A stretch of DNA of 64,000 bases from Armatimonadota bacterium. GTDB taxonomy: Bacteria; Armatimonadota; Fimbriimonadia; Fimbriimonadales; ATM1. The notes under the pieces are model-generated. The model searched no databases. It was not told the origin of the DNA and saw only the letters and a program-made list of their open reading frames with translations. A program made the position numbers and the translations under genes. Positions within the stretch are counted from its first letter, which is position 1. Each line of letters starts with the position of its first letter. The stretch lies in assembly GCA_003577165.1 (NCBI GenBank), contig QEUM01000008.1:45481-109480 (forward strand), written 5' to 3'. Below, piece after piece: positions 25,358 through 33,306 of this stretch.

Positions 25358-27538
25358 ATGTCTTTAGAAGTGAGAGCAGGAGAAGCAGCAAGGAGCCTGT
25401 GGCGGATTGCAATCGTTGGGTTGGTGACAATCCCGGCGATGTCCTTCGCTCAGTTCGAAGGAGATTCCAGATTGGACGCAGTCGTCAGCGTCCGGTCGAA
25501 CGCGGGCACGATTAAGTCGGTGCTCGAGTCGCTTTCCAAGACGACCGGCGTCGAACTTCGTGTCGACGCCTCGATTGAGAACGATCTCGCCATCCTCGTC
25601 TGCAAGGAGCGTAAGGCTTCGAGCGTTCTCTCGAAGATCGCAGAGCACTTCGACTGGAGTTGGAAGAAGGAGGACAAGGCGTACCTGCTCTATCCATCGG
25701 ACGAACAGAAGAAGAAAGAGCAGGCAGAGCTGCGAAAGCAGATCCTGGAGCCGTACCAGAAACTGCGCGAGTCCTCCAAGAAGTATCTCAAAGTGCTCGA
25801 AGCGACGAATCTGGAGGAGGCTCGAAGGGAACGAGACCGACTCGAAACGATCCTCGGCTCCAGTGGTGATGACGCGCTCCTGCGCAGGATTCTCGAACTC
25901 GACCGACTTACGCAGCCGGCGCAGAGCGTCTTCCACGATGTTTGCTCGCGACTCAGTGAGGCCCACTTCGAGGCTTTGGAGCGGGATGGGCGCATCATCC
26001 TGTCCACCCACCCGAAGCCCGGCCAATTCGCGTACCCGGGCGATCGGCGACTGCTGGACGCAGAATTGAAGCAACTCGTAGGCGCGATCACCGAGCAGCT
26101 GGAATTGGCGCGGCAGAGCGGCAAGACGCCGCCCGGCGCCTTCGCAGCCTTCGAGGGCGCGCAGATCACCGGTGCCCGCGTTCTCGTCATCCGAACGGAC
26201 GACCACTCCGGTGGGGAAATCGAAACCTCATGGAAGTTGCTGCCGGAGTCGAACGGCATGCCGCTCCCCCCCGTCGCGGAGACTGGACTCTCCACGAGCA
26301 GGCTTGGGGAGTACGACCCGCCTTCTAACCCGGCAGGGCTGGAACTGGACGAATTCGAAGATGTCTCGCTTGCGCGCGAGTGGGTGGAACCGTTCCTAAG
26401 AATCAGCGACGAAGGTGACCGATACTTGACCTCCGCTGATCCTGATTATTGGGTGCCCGGCTCACAGTGGAAAGAGCCCCTGGAACCCCTCGGAGAGTTG
26501 CTTACCGAGATGTTCTCGCGATGCGACATGGACTTGATTCTGGACGCCTACGACGTCCTGTATCGAACCACGCAAGAACTGGAACGAGAGCCGAGGACGA
26601 TCAAGATGCTCCTGCAGTTCGTCCACGCTCGAATGCCGATTCAAGTTCACCACGCGGACGGGTGGTGGTCGGTGCGCGCGAGCAGACGAGCCTTCGAGCG
26701 ATACAGAACGGTGGAGCGGAGGGTTCTCATCGAGTCCGTGACTCGCGAAGCACGCGATCGCGGTTGGAGTCTGGATCACAAGATCTGGCTCGCATCCTCG
26801 CTCAACGATTATCAGATGTTCCTCTGGTTCCGAGGCGATTTGTCGTTCGGCACCGAAGTGTACGCCCTTCGGATGCTCGGAGAGATGGGGCCGACTGGAA
26901 GAGGCACGGTTCTCGCCGGGGGGAGTCTGCCGTATATCGCCCTTACGCCGAAAGGGATGGCACACTTTCGGCGAGTGCTCATGAGTCGCGACTTCATCCC
27001 CTATGGATTCCTCACGACCGAGGCAGAAATGGCGTCTGGCGAATACGCCAGGAACGAGTGGTACGGCAGCGTGATTAGAGGATTCGATTGGGAGGACATT
27101 ACAGACGTTCACCCTTCCGGAATTCCCGGCGACGCGTTCGTCTCCATTCAAGGCTTCCAGTACCCAGGCGCCGCGCTTCGCCGAAAATCGAGCGCTAAAC
27201 AGCAGCGAGTAGTGTACGTCCAGTCCTACGCTCTCGCCGCATTGCGGACCGCGGAGAGCGCCGGCGACGCGGGCCCTGACCTCGAGTTCGCCGCAACTGC
27301 TTCGGCCGATCTGGTGATCAACTGCCGCGCATCGGAGCAATTCGCGCGCGGCGCCATCGTCCGAACCAGCGTACGATCTTCCGAGTTCGGCGCCTATGAC
27401 CAACTTCCCGAGTCATTTCGCCGAACGATCGAGTCGCAGGCCGAAAAGTATCGGGCGATGATGCGCGGGGGCGGTGGAGGAAACCGGGAGCGAGCGTCCA
27501 ATACGTTGGCATGGGCTCCCCTTCGCTCCTCGGATTAG
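25358..27538 (+). CDS. exported protein with N-terminal STN-like domain, tandem paralog 3
   Basis: About 726 residues. The ATG at 25358 follows AGGAAGGGAAGGG and opens a signal peptide ending PAMSFA before QFEGDSRL. The STN-like segment keeps SNAGTIKSVLESLSKTTGV but then differs more from the other copies (VCKERKASSVLSKIAEHFDW). The coiled-coil stretch is longer and richer in Lys/Glu. The C-terminus shares DITDVHPSGIPGDAFVSI and SEFGAYDQLPESFRRTIES. Its end overlaps the start of the GH172 gene by 28 bases, so that enzyme is likely translated from the same message. Function unknown. Confidence 0.8.
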   Translation: MSLEVRAGEAARSLWRIAIVGLVTIPAMSFAQFEGDSRLDAVVSVRSNAGTIKSVLESLSKTTGVELRVDASIENDLAILVCKERKASSVLSKIAEHFDWSWKKEDKAYLLYPSDEQKKKEQAELRKQILEPYQKLRESSKKYLKVLEATNLEEARRERDRLETILGSSGDDALLRRILELDRLTQPAQSVFHDVCSRLSEAHFEALERDGRIILSTHPKPGQFAYPGDRRLLDAELKQLVGAITEQLELARQSGKTPPGAFAAFEGAQITGARVLVIRTDDHSGGEIETSWKLLPESNGMPLPPVAETGLSTSRLGEYDPPSNPAGLELDEFEDVSLAREWVEPFLRISDEGDRYLTSADPDYWVPGSQWKEPLEPLGELLTEMFSRCDMDLILDAYDVLYRTTQELEREPRTIKMLLQFVHARMPIQVHHADGWWSVRASRRAFERYRTVERRVLIESVTREARDRGWSLDHKIWLASSLNDYQMFLWFRGDLSFGTEVYALRMLGEMGPTGRGTVLAGGSLPYIALTPKGMAHFRRVLMSRDFIPYGFLTTEAEMASGEYARNEWYGSVIRGFDWEDITDVHPSGIPGDAFVSIQGFQYPGAALRRKSSAKQQRVVYVQSYALAALRTAESAGDAGPDLEFAATASADLVINCRASEQFARGAIVRTSVRSSEFGAYDQLPESFRRTIESQAEKYRAMMRGGGGGNRERASNTLAWAPLRSSD
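25480..25560 (+). repeat. third copy of the STN-like DNA core, about 80 bp
   Basis: Differs from copies 1 and 2 by about three bases over 81, then diverges on both sides. It covers the codons for VVSVRSNAGTIKSVLES. Confidence 0.75.
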
Positions 27539-28647
27539 ACGGTCTCTTCTCTCCGCGGAATGGCCGGAGCAAACGCTCTTCGAGTTGGGACACGACCGGA
27601 GGGAACCGAGACTATCGCAAGGTGGGAGCCGGCGAGAGATGCACGCTCGCCGAAGTCGCTTCTGCGGGAATCATCCGGCACATCTGGATCACCGTCGGGC
27701 ATCCGGACAAGAACTACCTGCGCACCATGGTCCTTCGCGCCTATTGGGACGGAGAGGACACGCCCAGCATCGAGTGCCCGCTGGGTGACTTCTTCTGCCT
27801 CGGGCACGGCATCGCGAGGAGTTTTCAGAACGCGGCGTTCAATGCGGTGACCGATTCCAGCAACGAAGGGGCTCTGGGTGGTGGGGTCGCGCTCAACTGC
27901 TACTTGCCGATGCCCTTCGAACACGGCATGAGAATCGAAATCGAAAATCAATCGGCCCTTGATTGCAGCAACCTCTACTTCTATGTGGACTACGACGAGG
28001 TGGAAACAGTCGGTGACGCACTCCGCCTTCATGCGCAGTATCGTCAGGAGTGTCCGACTGTGGTCGAAGGAGGGCCGCTTGCGAACAAGGGAGAGAACTA
28101 CTGGTCCAAGATGGACGTTCCGAATGCAAGCATCGAGGGGAATTACGTGATTCTGGAAGCCACGGGGCGCGGACACTACATCGGGTGCAACTTGAGCGTC
28201 GAGAACCTCGATCCGATGCTCGGCAAGAGGGAGTTCAACGGGGAACTGCTGGACTCGCCCGAACTGACGTGGTGGGGCGAAGGCGACGACATGATCTTTA
28301 TTGACGACGACACATGGCCGCCGAGCCTGCACGGAACCGGCAGCGAGGACTACTTGACCCAAGCGTGGGGAATGCACGACCACGCGTTCCTCTTCGGCGG
28401 CACGTCGGTTCACGAGTACGATCCGAGATCCAAAGATCGGAGAGCGTGTACCAGTTATCGGCTGCACATTCCGGATCCCGTGCTGTTCTCCAAGCGCATT
28501 CGCGTTACGATCGAGCACGGCCACGCGAATCTTCAGCAGAACGACTACAGCTCAGTCGCTTATTGGTATCAGGACCGTCCTTTTGCAGGCCATCCTCCGC
28601 TTCCGCCCGCGGAACAACGGGTCGCTCGATTCGCGAAGCGGGCCTAA
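27511..28647 (+). CDS. DUF2961 (GH172-like) protein without signal peptide
   Basis: 378 residues, a compact single-domain DUF2961 protein. It begins MGSPSLLGLDGLFSPRNGRS, then SSSWDTTGGNRDYRKV and AGIIRHIWITVGHPD, the usual N-terminal strand pattern. The expected catalytic region is WWGEGDDMIFIDDDTWP and LHGTGSEDYLTQAWG, with Glu of GEGD and Glu of SEDY 21 residues apart. It ends with NDYSSVAYWYQDRP. No signal peptide is visible, unlike the other two DUF2961 genes here, so it should act in the cytoplasm on an imported oligosaccharide. It is translationally linked to the three STN-like exported proteins. Likely activity is a furanosidase; substrate unknown. Confidence 0.85.
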   Translation: MGSPSLLGLDGLFSPRNGRSKRSSSWDTTGGNRDYRKVGAGERCTLAEVASAGIIRHIWITVGHPDKNYLRTMVLRAYWDGEDTPSIECPLGDFFCLGHGIARSFQNAAFNAVTDSSNEGALGGGVALNCYLPMPFEHGMRIEIENQSALDCSNLYFYVDYDEVETVGDALRLHAQYRQECPTVVEGGPLANKGENYWSKMDVPNASIEGNYVILEATGRGHYIGCNLSVENLDPMLGKREFNGELLDSPELTWWGEGDDMIFIDDDTWPPSLHGTGSEDYLTQAWGMHDHAFLFGGTSVHEYDPRSKDRRACTSYRLHIPDPVLFSKRIRVTIEHGHANLQQNDYSSVAYWYQDRPFAGHPPLPPAEQRVARFAKRA

Positions 28648-29936
28648 GCGGCAAGCGGCAGTCGGACGGTGACCGTTGTCCCTCTTCCGACTTCGCTCTC
28701 GATCTCGACCGCGCCTCCGTGCGAGACGACGATGTGCTTTACGATGCTGAGTCCGAGCCCGGTGCCGCCCGTTGCTCGCGAGCGAGCCGGGTCCACTCTG
28801 TAAAAGCGTTCGAATACTCGCGGGAGGTGCTCTGCAGAAATGCCGACGCCTGTGTCCGTCACTCGAAGCACAGCCTCGGCCCCGTCTCGTTCGAGGGTGA
28901 CGGAAACGCTGCCGGATTCCGTGAAGCGGAGGCTGTTGCCGATGAGATTGACCAACACCTGCGTCAATTGACTGGCATCCGCTTCCACCACGACGCCGGG
29001 CCGCACGTCTGTGTGTAACTGAAGATTTCTTTCACGGGCTTGCACTTCCATGCCGTGGCACGCCGCCTCCACCAGTTGTGACAGGTCGACCGGTGATTTG
29101 ACGAGCGGCTTCGATTCGGAAGCGCTGAGCGTTAGGAGATCTTCAGATATCGCCGTAAGCCGATCGATCTCCGCAAGGATCCGCCGGAGAAAGCGCGCTT
29201 CGTCTTCCTCGGAGAGGTCGCGGTCGTCGAGGATCGTCTCCGCCATGGATCGAACCGTAGCCATCGGCGTTCGCAACTCGTGGCTCACGTTCGCAACGAA
29301 GTCGGTGCGGATCGTTCTGAGGTGGTTTAGCTCCGTCTGATCTTCCGCCAAGACGATGACAGGACAGGACTCCAGTCGCGTGGGCACGATGGTGACGGCA
29401 AGCAATCGCTCCGTCGGGTGCGCGATCGCAAGAGGAACTTCTCGGATTTCGCCTTCTTTCACCGACTGCGCGAGTGCGGCCGCGAGGTCGCTCGAAAGTG
29501 TTAGTTCGAGCATGGTCTTTCCGATCAGGGGCTCGACACCGAACAATTCCGCCGCTCGTGCGTTGCCGGACAAGACGCGAAGGTCCGGACCGAGAAGGAG
29601 AACGCCCTCCTGCAGCGCATCCAATAACGCAGCGAGGGATGGCTCCGACGAATTCGGCCCTGCACTCTGCGCGCCCGATAATTCCCCCCCGCTCTCGAAT
29701 TTCGTTCGTTCGGAACTTGACTGCATTCGGAGAGCAAGCGTCAAAGATGCGGCACCTACGATTGCCACGAGGAGTGGGAGATAGGAACTCGATCCGGAAA
29801 GCGCGGCTTGTCGCCACACCGCAACACCCATCAAAAAGACGCCGCAAGCGCCGAGAAGCAGGGGTGCCCTCGTCCGCGCCACGCGACATTGTGGCACTCC
29901 GAGGGAACATCTCTTAGCGGTAACATCCTGCCGCAT
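28644..29936 (-). CDS. PhoR-like sensor histidine kinase with PAS domain
   Basis: About 430 residues: two hydrophobic segments near the N-terminus, a PAS domain (about 100-200; ALLDALQEGVLLLGPDLRVL), a HisKA domain with FVANVSHELRTPMATV (phospho-acceptor His near residue 217), and an HATPase domain with QVLVNLIGNSLRF, VTDTGVGI and TGLGLSIVK. This is the layout of PhoR-type phosphate sensors, which fits the pst genes 18 kb away, but no response regulator is adjacent. The start is uncertain: the ATG at 29936 shares two bases with the divergent hslV start and has no Shine-Dalgarno; GTG codons further in are possible. Confidence 0.88.
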   Translation of the reverse strand: MRQDVTAKRCSLGVPQCRVARTRAPLLLGACGVFLMGVAVWRQAALSGSSSYLPLLVAIVGAASLTLALRMQSSSERTKFESGGELSGAQSAGPNSSEPSLAALLDALQEGVLLLGPDLRVLSGNARAAELFGVEPLIGKTMLELTLSSDLAAALAQSVKEGEIREVPLAIAHPTERLLAVTIVPTRLESCPVIVLAEDQTELNHLRTIRTDFVANVSHELRTPMATVRSMAETILDDRDLSEEDEARFLRRILAEIDRLTAISEDLLTLSASESKPLVKSPVDLSQLVEAACHGMEVQARERNLQLHTDVRPGVVVEADASQLTQVLVNLIGNSLRFTESGSVSVTLERDGAEAVLRVTDTGVGISAEHLPRVFERFYRVDPARSRATGGTGLGLSIVKHIVVSHGGAVEIESEVGRGTTVTVRLPLAA

Positions 29937-30474
29937 GATCCACTCGACCACCGTCATTGGGGTCCTCCGCGATGGTCAAATCTCAATCGCCGCCGACGGC
30001 CAAGTGACGCTCGAAGAGAGCGGGACGGTCATCAAGCACACAGCCAGGAAAGTCCGGCGGCTTGGAGGCAAGGAAGTCGTCGCCGGATTCGCCGGAAGCG
30101 TCGCGGACGCTCAGTCCCTACAAGATCGCTTTGAGAAACGGCTGGAGCAGTATGCGGGCGACCTGAAGCGGGCAGCCGTCGAGTTCGCCAAGGACTGGCG
30201 CACCGACAGGGTGCTCAGGAGGCTGGACGCCTTGATGCTGGTGGGCACGCCGGATTGCCTTCTTCTCGTGGCGGGCGATGGGAACGTGATCGAGCCGGAC
30301 GACGGCATCGCCGGCATCGGCTCCGGGGGCGCCTACGCTCTCGCCGCCGCGAGGGCGCTGGTCGAGAACACGAGTCTCGGCGCGGAGGAGATCGCGCTTA
30401 GGAGCCTCCGAATCGCCGCAGACATCTGCGTTTATACGAACGAGCAGATTATCGTCGAGACGCTCAGCCGTTAG
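29935..30474 (+). CDS. hslV: ATP-dependent protease subunit HslV
   Basis: Proteolytic subunit of the HslUV protease, 179 residues. After a short propeptide MIHS comes TTVIGVLRDGQISIAADGQ, placing the catalytic Thr at the expected N-terminus of the mature protein. Other family segments: HTARKVRRLGGKEVVAGFAG, FAKDWRTDRVLRRLDAL, GIGSGGAYALAAARAL and IAADICVYTNEQIIVE. hslU normally follows but is not in the window. A TAACAT lies eight bases before the ATG with no Shine-Dalgarno, so the mRNA may be leaderless. Its stop region overlaps a convergent small gene by 11 bases. Confidence 0.94.
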   Translation: MIHSTTVIGVLRDGQISIAADGQVTLEESGTVIKHTARKVRRLGGKEVVAGFAGSVADAQSLQDRFEKRLEQYAGDLKRAAVEFAKDWRTDRVLRRLDALMLVGTPDCLLLVAGDGNVIEPDDGIAGIGSGGAYALAAARALVENTSLGAEEIALRSLRIAADICVYTNEQIIVETLSR

Positions 30475-30748
30475 GCTGATCGCGCCGGTGGTTGACCACG
30501 CCAACGAACCAGTGCTGCACCGCCCCCTGGTCCAGCGGCGCCTCGTGCCAATCGTAGTAATAGCCCTGAATCAGGTCGTCCTTCAGGAGCCTTTGGGCCA
30601 GCTTGTAGCGGGGGAGCCAGATCTCCTTGAGGACAGGATAGAACTCCGAGGGGAGGGGGTCCATCATCAGGACGTAGTCTTCCGTGACGTCCACGATGGT
30701 CACTTTAGCGACGTTGTGTTTCCACAGTTCGTCGGCGAGAACCGCCAT
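30464..30748 (-). CDS. conserved-looking small protein of unknown function
   Basis: Not recognised. 94 residues, soluble, with no signal peptide. Many aromatic residues (IWLPRYKLAQRLL, GYYYDWHEAP, QHWFVGVVNH) and a mixed alpha/beta pattern. A proper GGAGG lies seven bases before the ATG, which supports a real gene. It converges on hslV with an 11-base overlap, and is followed upstream on the same strand by the redoxin-cytochrome gene 95 bases away, with a perfect 15-bp hairpin between them. Confidence 0.7.
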   Translation of the reverse strand: MAVLADELWKHNVAKVTIVDVTEDYVLMMDPLPSEFYPVLKEIWLPRYKLAQRLLKDDLIQGYYYDWHEAPLDQGAVQHWFVGVVNHRRDQPNG

Positions 30749-30781
30749 TGGGCAACCTCCATGTATGCCGAATACTGAAGG

Positions 30782-30816
30782 GACGCGGGCGCGGCCAAAA
30801 AGGCCGCGCCCGCGTC
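30782..30816. terminator. perfect 15-bp inverted repeat, terminator-like
   Basis: Two perfect 15-base arms (30782-30796 and 30802-30816, core GACGCGGGCGCGGCC) flank an AAAAA loop. It lies 26 bases after the stop codon of the redoxin-cytochrome gene. Neither strand has a U-tract, so intrinsic termination is uncertain, but an RNA 3'-end or processing role is likely. Confidence 0.55.
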
Positions 30817-30842
30817 TTCGGAAGTTGCCGTTTGGGGGGCCG

Positions 30843-32603
30843 TTAGCCGCCGCCCCTGGGGGGCACTTGCCGGGGTCTGGCCCGGCTCTCAGCGTCCACA
30901 GTGAAGGGCACGATCAGGAGGAACATCTCATCCGTCGTCTGTTCTCCCCACCGGACCTCCTGAGGAGGGTTGTTGGGATTGTTCGGGTTGTCCGGGGAGT
31001 TGTCGTAGATGGCCTCGATGACGATTTTCGAACCGGCCTTGACTTTCATCGGCTCGGCGAATATGTAAGTCAACTGCCAGTTGAAGTCCCACGAGTCGAT
31101 CCACACGAGCGGACGGCGCTTGCCGTCCGGACCTTCCACTTCCGCCTTCATCGATTTGCCGAGCAAGTGCATGTGTGGCATCGCGCCGTACGCCGTCACG
31201 TCCGCCGGGATCGGGAAGGCCAAGTTAACTTTGTGGTCCTTCTCTCCGGGGGGGATACGGAAGAACGGGTTGGCAATCCATGCAAGACGCACAGGCTTCG
31301 TCACATCCTTCTCGTTCGAGAAATAAAGGCCGACTTTGGTCTGATCCTTTTCAGGCTTTCCGGAAAGGTGATAGTGAACCTGCAATACGATTGTGGTTCC
31401 GGGCTTTAACTCAAACGCAGTGCCCGGCGCGGTTCGGTTCGGTCGCAGCCCCGGCGCCCATCCGCCGAGCGCGCCGTCGGGGTTGAAGCCGACGCCGCCG
31501 AAAGTGGTATAGCCGGGTTGGCCGTCGTTCTGCTTCTGCTCTCGCTGAAGGGCTCGGTCGCGCTCATCGAGAAACGCGATGACGTGGTGAACGACGCGGG
31601 GATTGCCCGGTTTCACGTCCATCGCCGAAATCCACTTCGTCTCTTTGAAATTGGTCTTGATCACGAAGTTACGGTAAATGTCTCGGCCCTCTCCCGGCAT
31701 CTCGAAAGCCTTCTCGGGCATGAGAACAAGGTCCGGCGTTCCGAGAGTCCACTCCGATGAAAACGAAGGGGCCTTCGGCTCGGTCTTCTCGTCGCCCCTC
31801 GGCGCGCCAGCATCCGCCCACTGCTTGAGCGTCGCGATCTCTGCATCGGTCAGCAGGTTCTCGCCCTTGAACCGATTGAATCCGCTCACGGCTTTCCACG
31901 GCGGCATGATTCGCTTCTCGGCAACGTAAGCGATCATCTGCGACCATTTGCGCGCCTCCTCGAAGGTCGTGAGCGAAAACGGAGCGACTTCACCCGGCCG
32001 ATGACACGGCGTGCAGTGATCGAAAACGATGTGCGCGACGCTGTCTGCATAGGTCGCCGCCGGCTTCGACTCGACAGACGGAGGAGGCATCAAGAAACAC
32101 CCGAACGACTTCGTGCTCGTGAAGCTGACGGCTTTGTCCTGGGTGAGGCTGCTCAGCACATTTGCGGCGTACCGCTGCTTCACGTTCGCCGCCGTCAAGT
32201 TGTCGTCGATCGCCCCTTGATACACCTTCTTGCCGTTGGCGTCGCGGATCACGATCGTCGGGATGATCTCGACGGCGTCGTCCTTCGCCTGCCGTGCCCC
32301 CTCATCCAACTGGCAGGGGAACTTGTAGTCCCGCTCGGTCGCATAGGCTTTGACTTTGTCGGGCGTCTCCAGGTCGTTCGGGAAGAGAGCGCGGAACGAG
32401 ATCCCCTTCGAACCGAATTCGGTGAAAAGGCGGTTGATCCTCGGCGTGTACTTCATGGCCACCGGACAGTCGGTGCTGAGGTACAGGGTCACAGAGCCCC
32501 TGGCCACCGGCTCACGTCCGGCCACCGCCGTGATCGCCATCAGGCCTACGGTCACGAGCAGCAGCCCGGCCGACAAGATTCGCACACGCTTCGAAAGGTA
32601 CAT
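30843..32603 (-). CDS. exported redoxin-cytochrome c-copper monooxygenase-like fusion protein
   Basis: 586 residues. The start has GGAGG seven bases upstream. An N-terminal signal or anchor (ILSAGLLLVTVGLMAITAVAG) is followed by a thioredoxin-like redoxin domain with STDCPVAMKYTPRIN and VYQGAIDD. A cytochrome c segment has the haem motif CTPCH (FDHCTPCHRPGEVAPFSL) and a downstream Met in KRIMPPWKAV. The C-terminal third resembles the copper type II ascorbate-dependent monooxygenase fold, with PRVVHHVIAFL and MPHMHLLGKSM as likely copper ligands. Similar three-part proteins occur in Planctomycetes and Acidobacteria. It should act outside the inner membrane; the substrate is unknown. Gene is monocistronic. 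Confidence 0.85.
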   Translation of the reverse strand: MYLSKRVRILSAGLLLVTVGLMAITAVAGREPVARGSVTLYLSTDCPVAMKYTPRINRLFTEFGSKGISFRALFPNDLETPDKVKAYATERDYKFPCQLDEGARQAKDDAVEIIPTIVIRDANGKKVYQGAIDDNLTAANVKQRYAANVLSSLTQDKAVSFTSTKSFGCFLMPPPSVESKPAATYADSVAHIVFDHCTPCHRPGEVAPFSLTTFEEARKWSQMIAYVAEKRIMPPWKAVSGFNRFKGENLLTDAEIATLKQWADAGAPRGDEKTEPKAPSFSSEWTLGTPDLVLMPEKAFEMPGEGRDIYRNFVIKTNFKETKWISAMDVKPGNPRVVHHVIAFLDERDRALQREQKQNDGQPGYTTFGGVGFNPDGALGGWAPGLRPNRTAPGTAFELKPGTTIVLQVHYHLSGKPEKDQTKVGLYFSNEKDVTKPVRLAWIANPFFRIPPGEKDHKVNLAFPIPADVTAYGAMPHMHLLGKSMKAEVEGPDGKRRPLVWIDSWDFNWQLTYIFAEPMKVKAGSKIVIEAIYDNSPDNPNNPNNPPQEVRWGEQTTDEMFLLIVPFTVDAESRARPRQVPPRGGG

Positions 32604-32621
32604 CCCGGTTCCTCCAACTGT

Positions 32622-32651
32622 TGGGGGTGAGCCCCCAGAGCGCAGATTTTA
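32622..32651 (-). promoter_or_regulatory. promoter and 5'-terminal hairpin of the redoxin-cytochrome mRNA
   Basis: On the minus strand TAAAAT (32651-32646) is a likely -10. Eight bases further on, at the expected start of transcription, lies a hairpin with arms TGGGGG and CCCCCA (32622-32637, four-base loop), then the GGAGG and the ATG. A hairpin at the extreme 5' end usually protects mRNA from decay. Confidence 0.5.
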
Positions 32652-32713
32652 CTGCCGGAGGGCCATCGCCCTGCAGTCCGAGGCGAAAAGACGCCCCGGC
32701 AGAGCCGTTGTTC

Positions 32714-32896
32714 TGTGGTTTTGTAGAGGTCGGGACCATCCGCCCAACGCCTCCGAGCGTCGGTTGTGGAAATCAGTGTGGGTAAGCGGCAGTTTGTTGG
32801 TGGAAAAGTCTGTGGTTAATCACAGCGTCGCCTAAGCATCCCGAAATCGCAAATTTTCTTGTCCAAATCCGAGAAATATGTGATAAAACATCCACA
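32714..32896. other. cluster of DnaA-box-like nonamers with an AT-rich stretch
   Basis: Near matches to TGTGGATAA or its complement: TGTGGAAAT at 32765, TGTGGGTAA at 32777 and TGTGGTTAA at 32811 (each of the last two one mismatch), TGTGATAAA at 32879, and ACATCCACA at 32888 on the other strand. A locally AT-rich segment (32848-32890) lies among them. The cluster falls in a 700-base gap before rarA. It may be a DnaA-binding or origin-like region; dnaA and dnaN are not here, so this is a weak call. Confidence 0.3.
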
Positions 32897-32933
32897 AGGC
32901 AACCCGGCAACAAAACCAGGAGGCGAAAGTCGA

Positions 32934-33050
32934 ATGGTCAAGTTTCGGGAAGCCGGAGAAAGCGGCTCCGAGTGGGTCGCCAACTCCCGGAACGGGCAAT
33001 CGGCCGAACAAGCCGCTCGATTCTTCGGAATCGAACCGGTCGGCCGGTAG
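32934..33050 (+). CDS. possible 38-residue small protein
   Basis: Short frame starting MVKFREAGESGSEWVANSRN and ending FFGIEPVGR. AGGAGG lies ten bases before the ATG and a TTGTCC...GATAAA promoter-like pair lies near 32860-32888. Composition is not extreme. No family is recognised and the length allows chance, so confidence is low. Confidence 0.35.
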   Translation: MVKFREAGESGSEWVANSRNGQSAEQAARFFGIEPVGR

Positions 33051-33306
33051 CCAAAACCGGTGAGGGGTGGCTTGTCCGCCGAGGCGACTGTACTCGGTCG
33101 GTCGTTCCGGCAACGGAGCACCCGCTTTCTCAAAAGAAGGCTTCGGCAAAAAACCCGAAAGCAGCGCCGACGCGAAGCGAGGCGGCGCACCAAAGCCGGC
33201 AACGGCCTGACGTGCGTTCCTCTCTCTGCCTGGCTAATCGCCAGAGGCGAAGCAAAGCCGAACTCGGTTCATCCGGGCAAAGCAAAGGTCAATGCCGAGG
33301 CCTTCG
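33051..33306. other. intergenic stretch with no supported gene
   Basis: Between the possible small gene and the end of rarA. Arg/Lys-rich frames run on both strands but have no start signal and no recognisable family. Nothing else was identified. Confidence 0.5.

Noticed and set aside
32714..32896. Chromosomal replication origin as a firm annotation
   Set aside because: No perfect DnaA box, and dnaA, dnaN, rpmH and gidA are all absent from the window.
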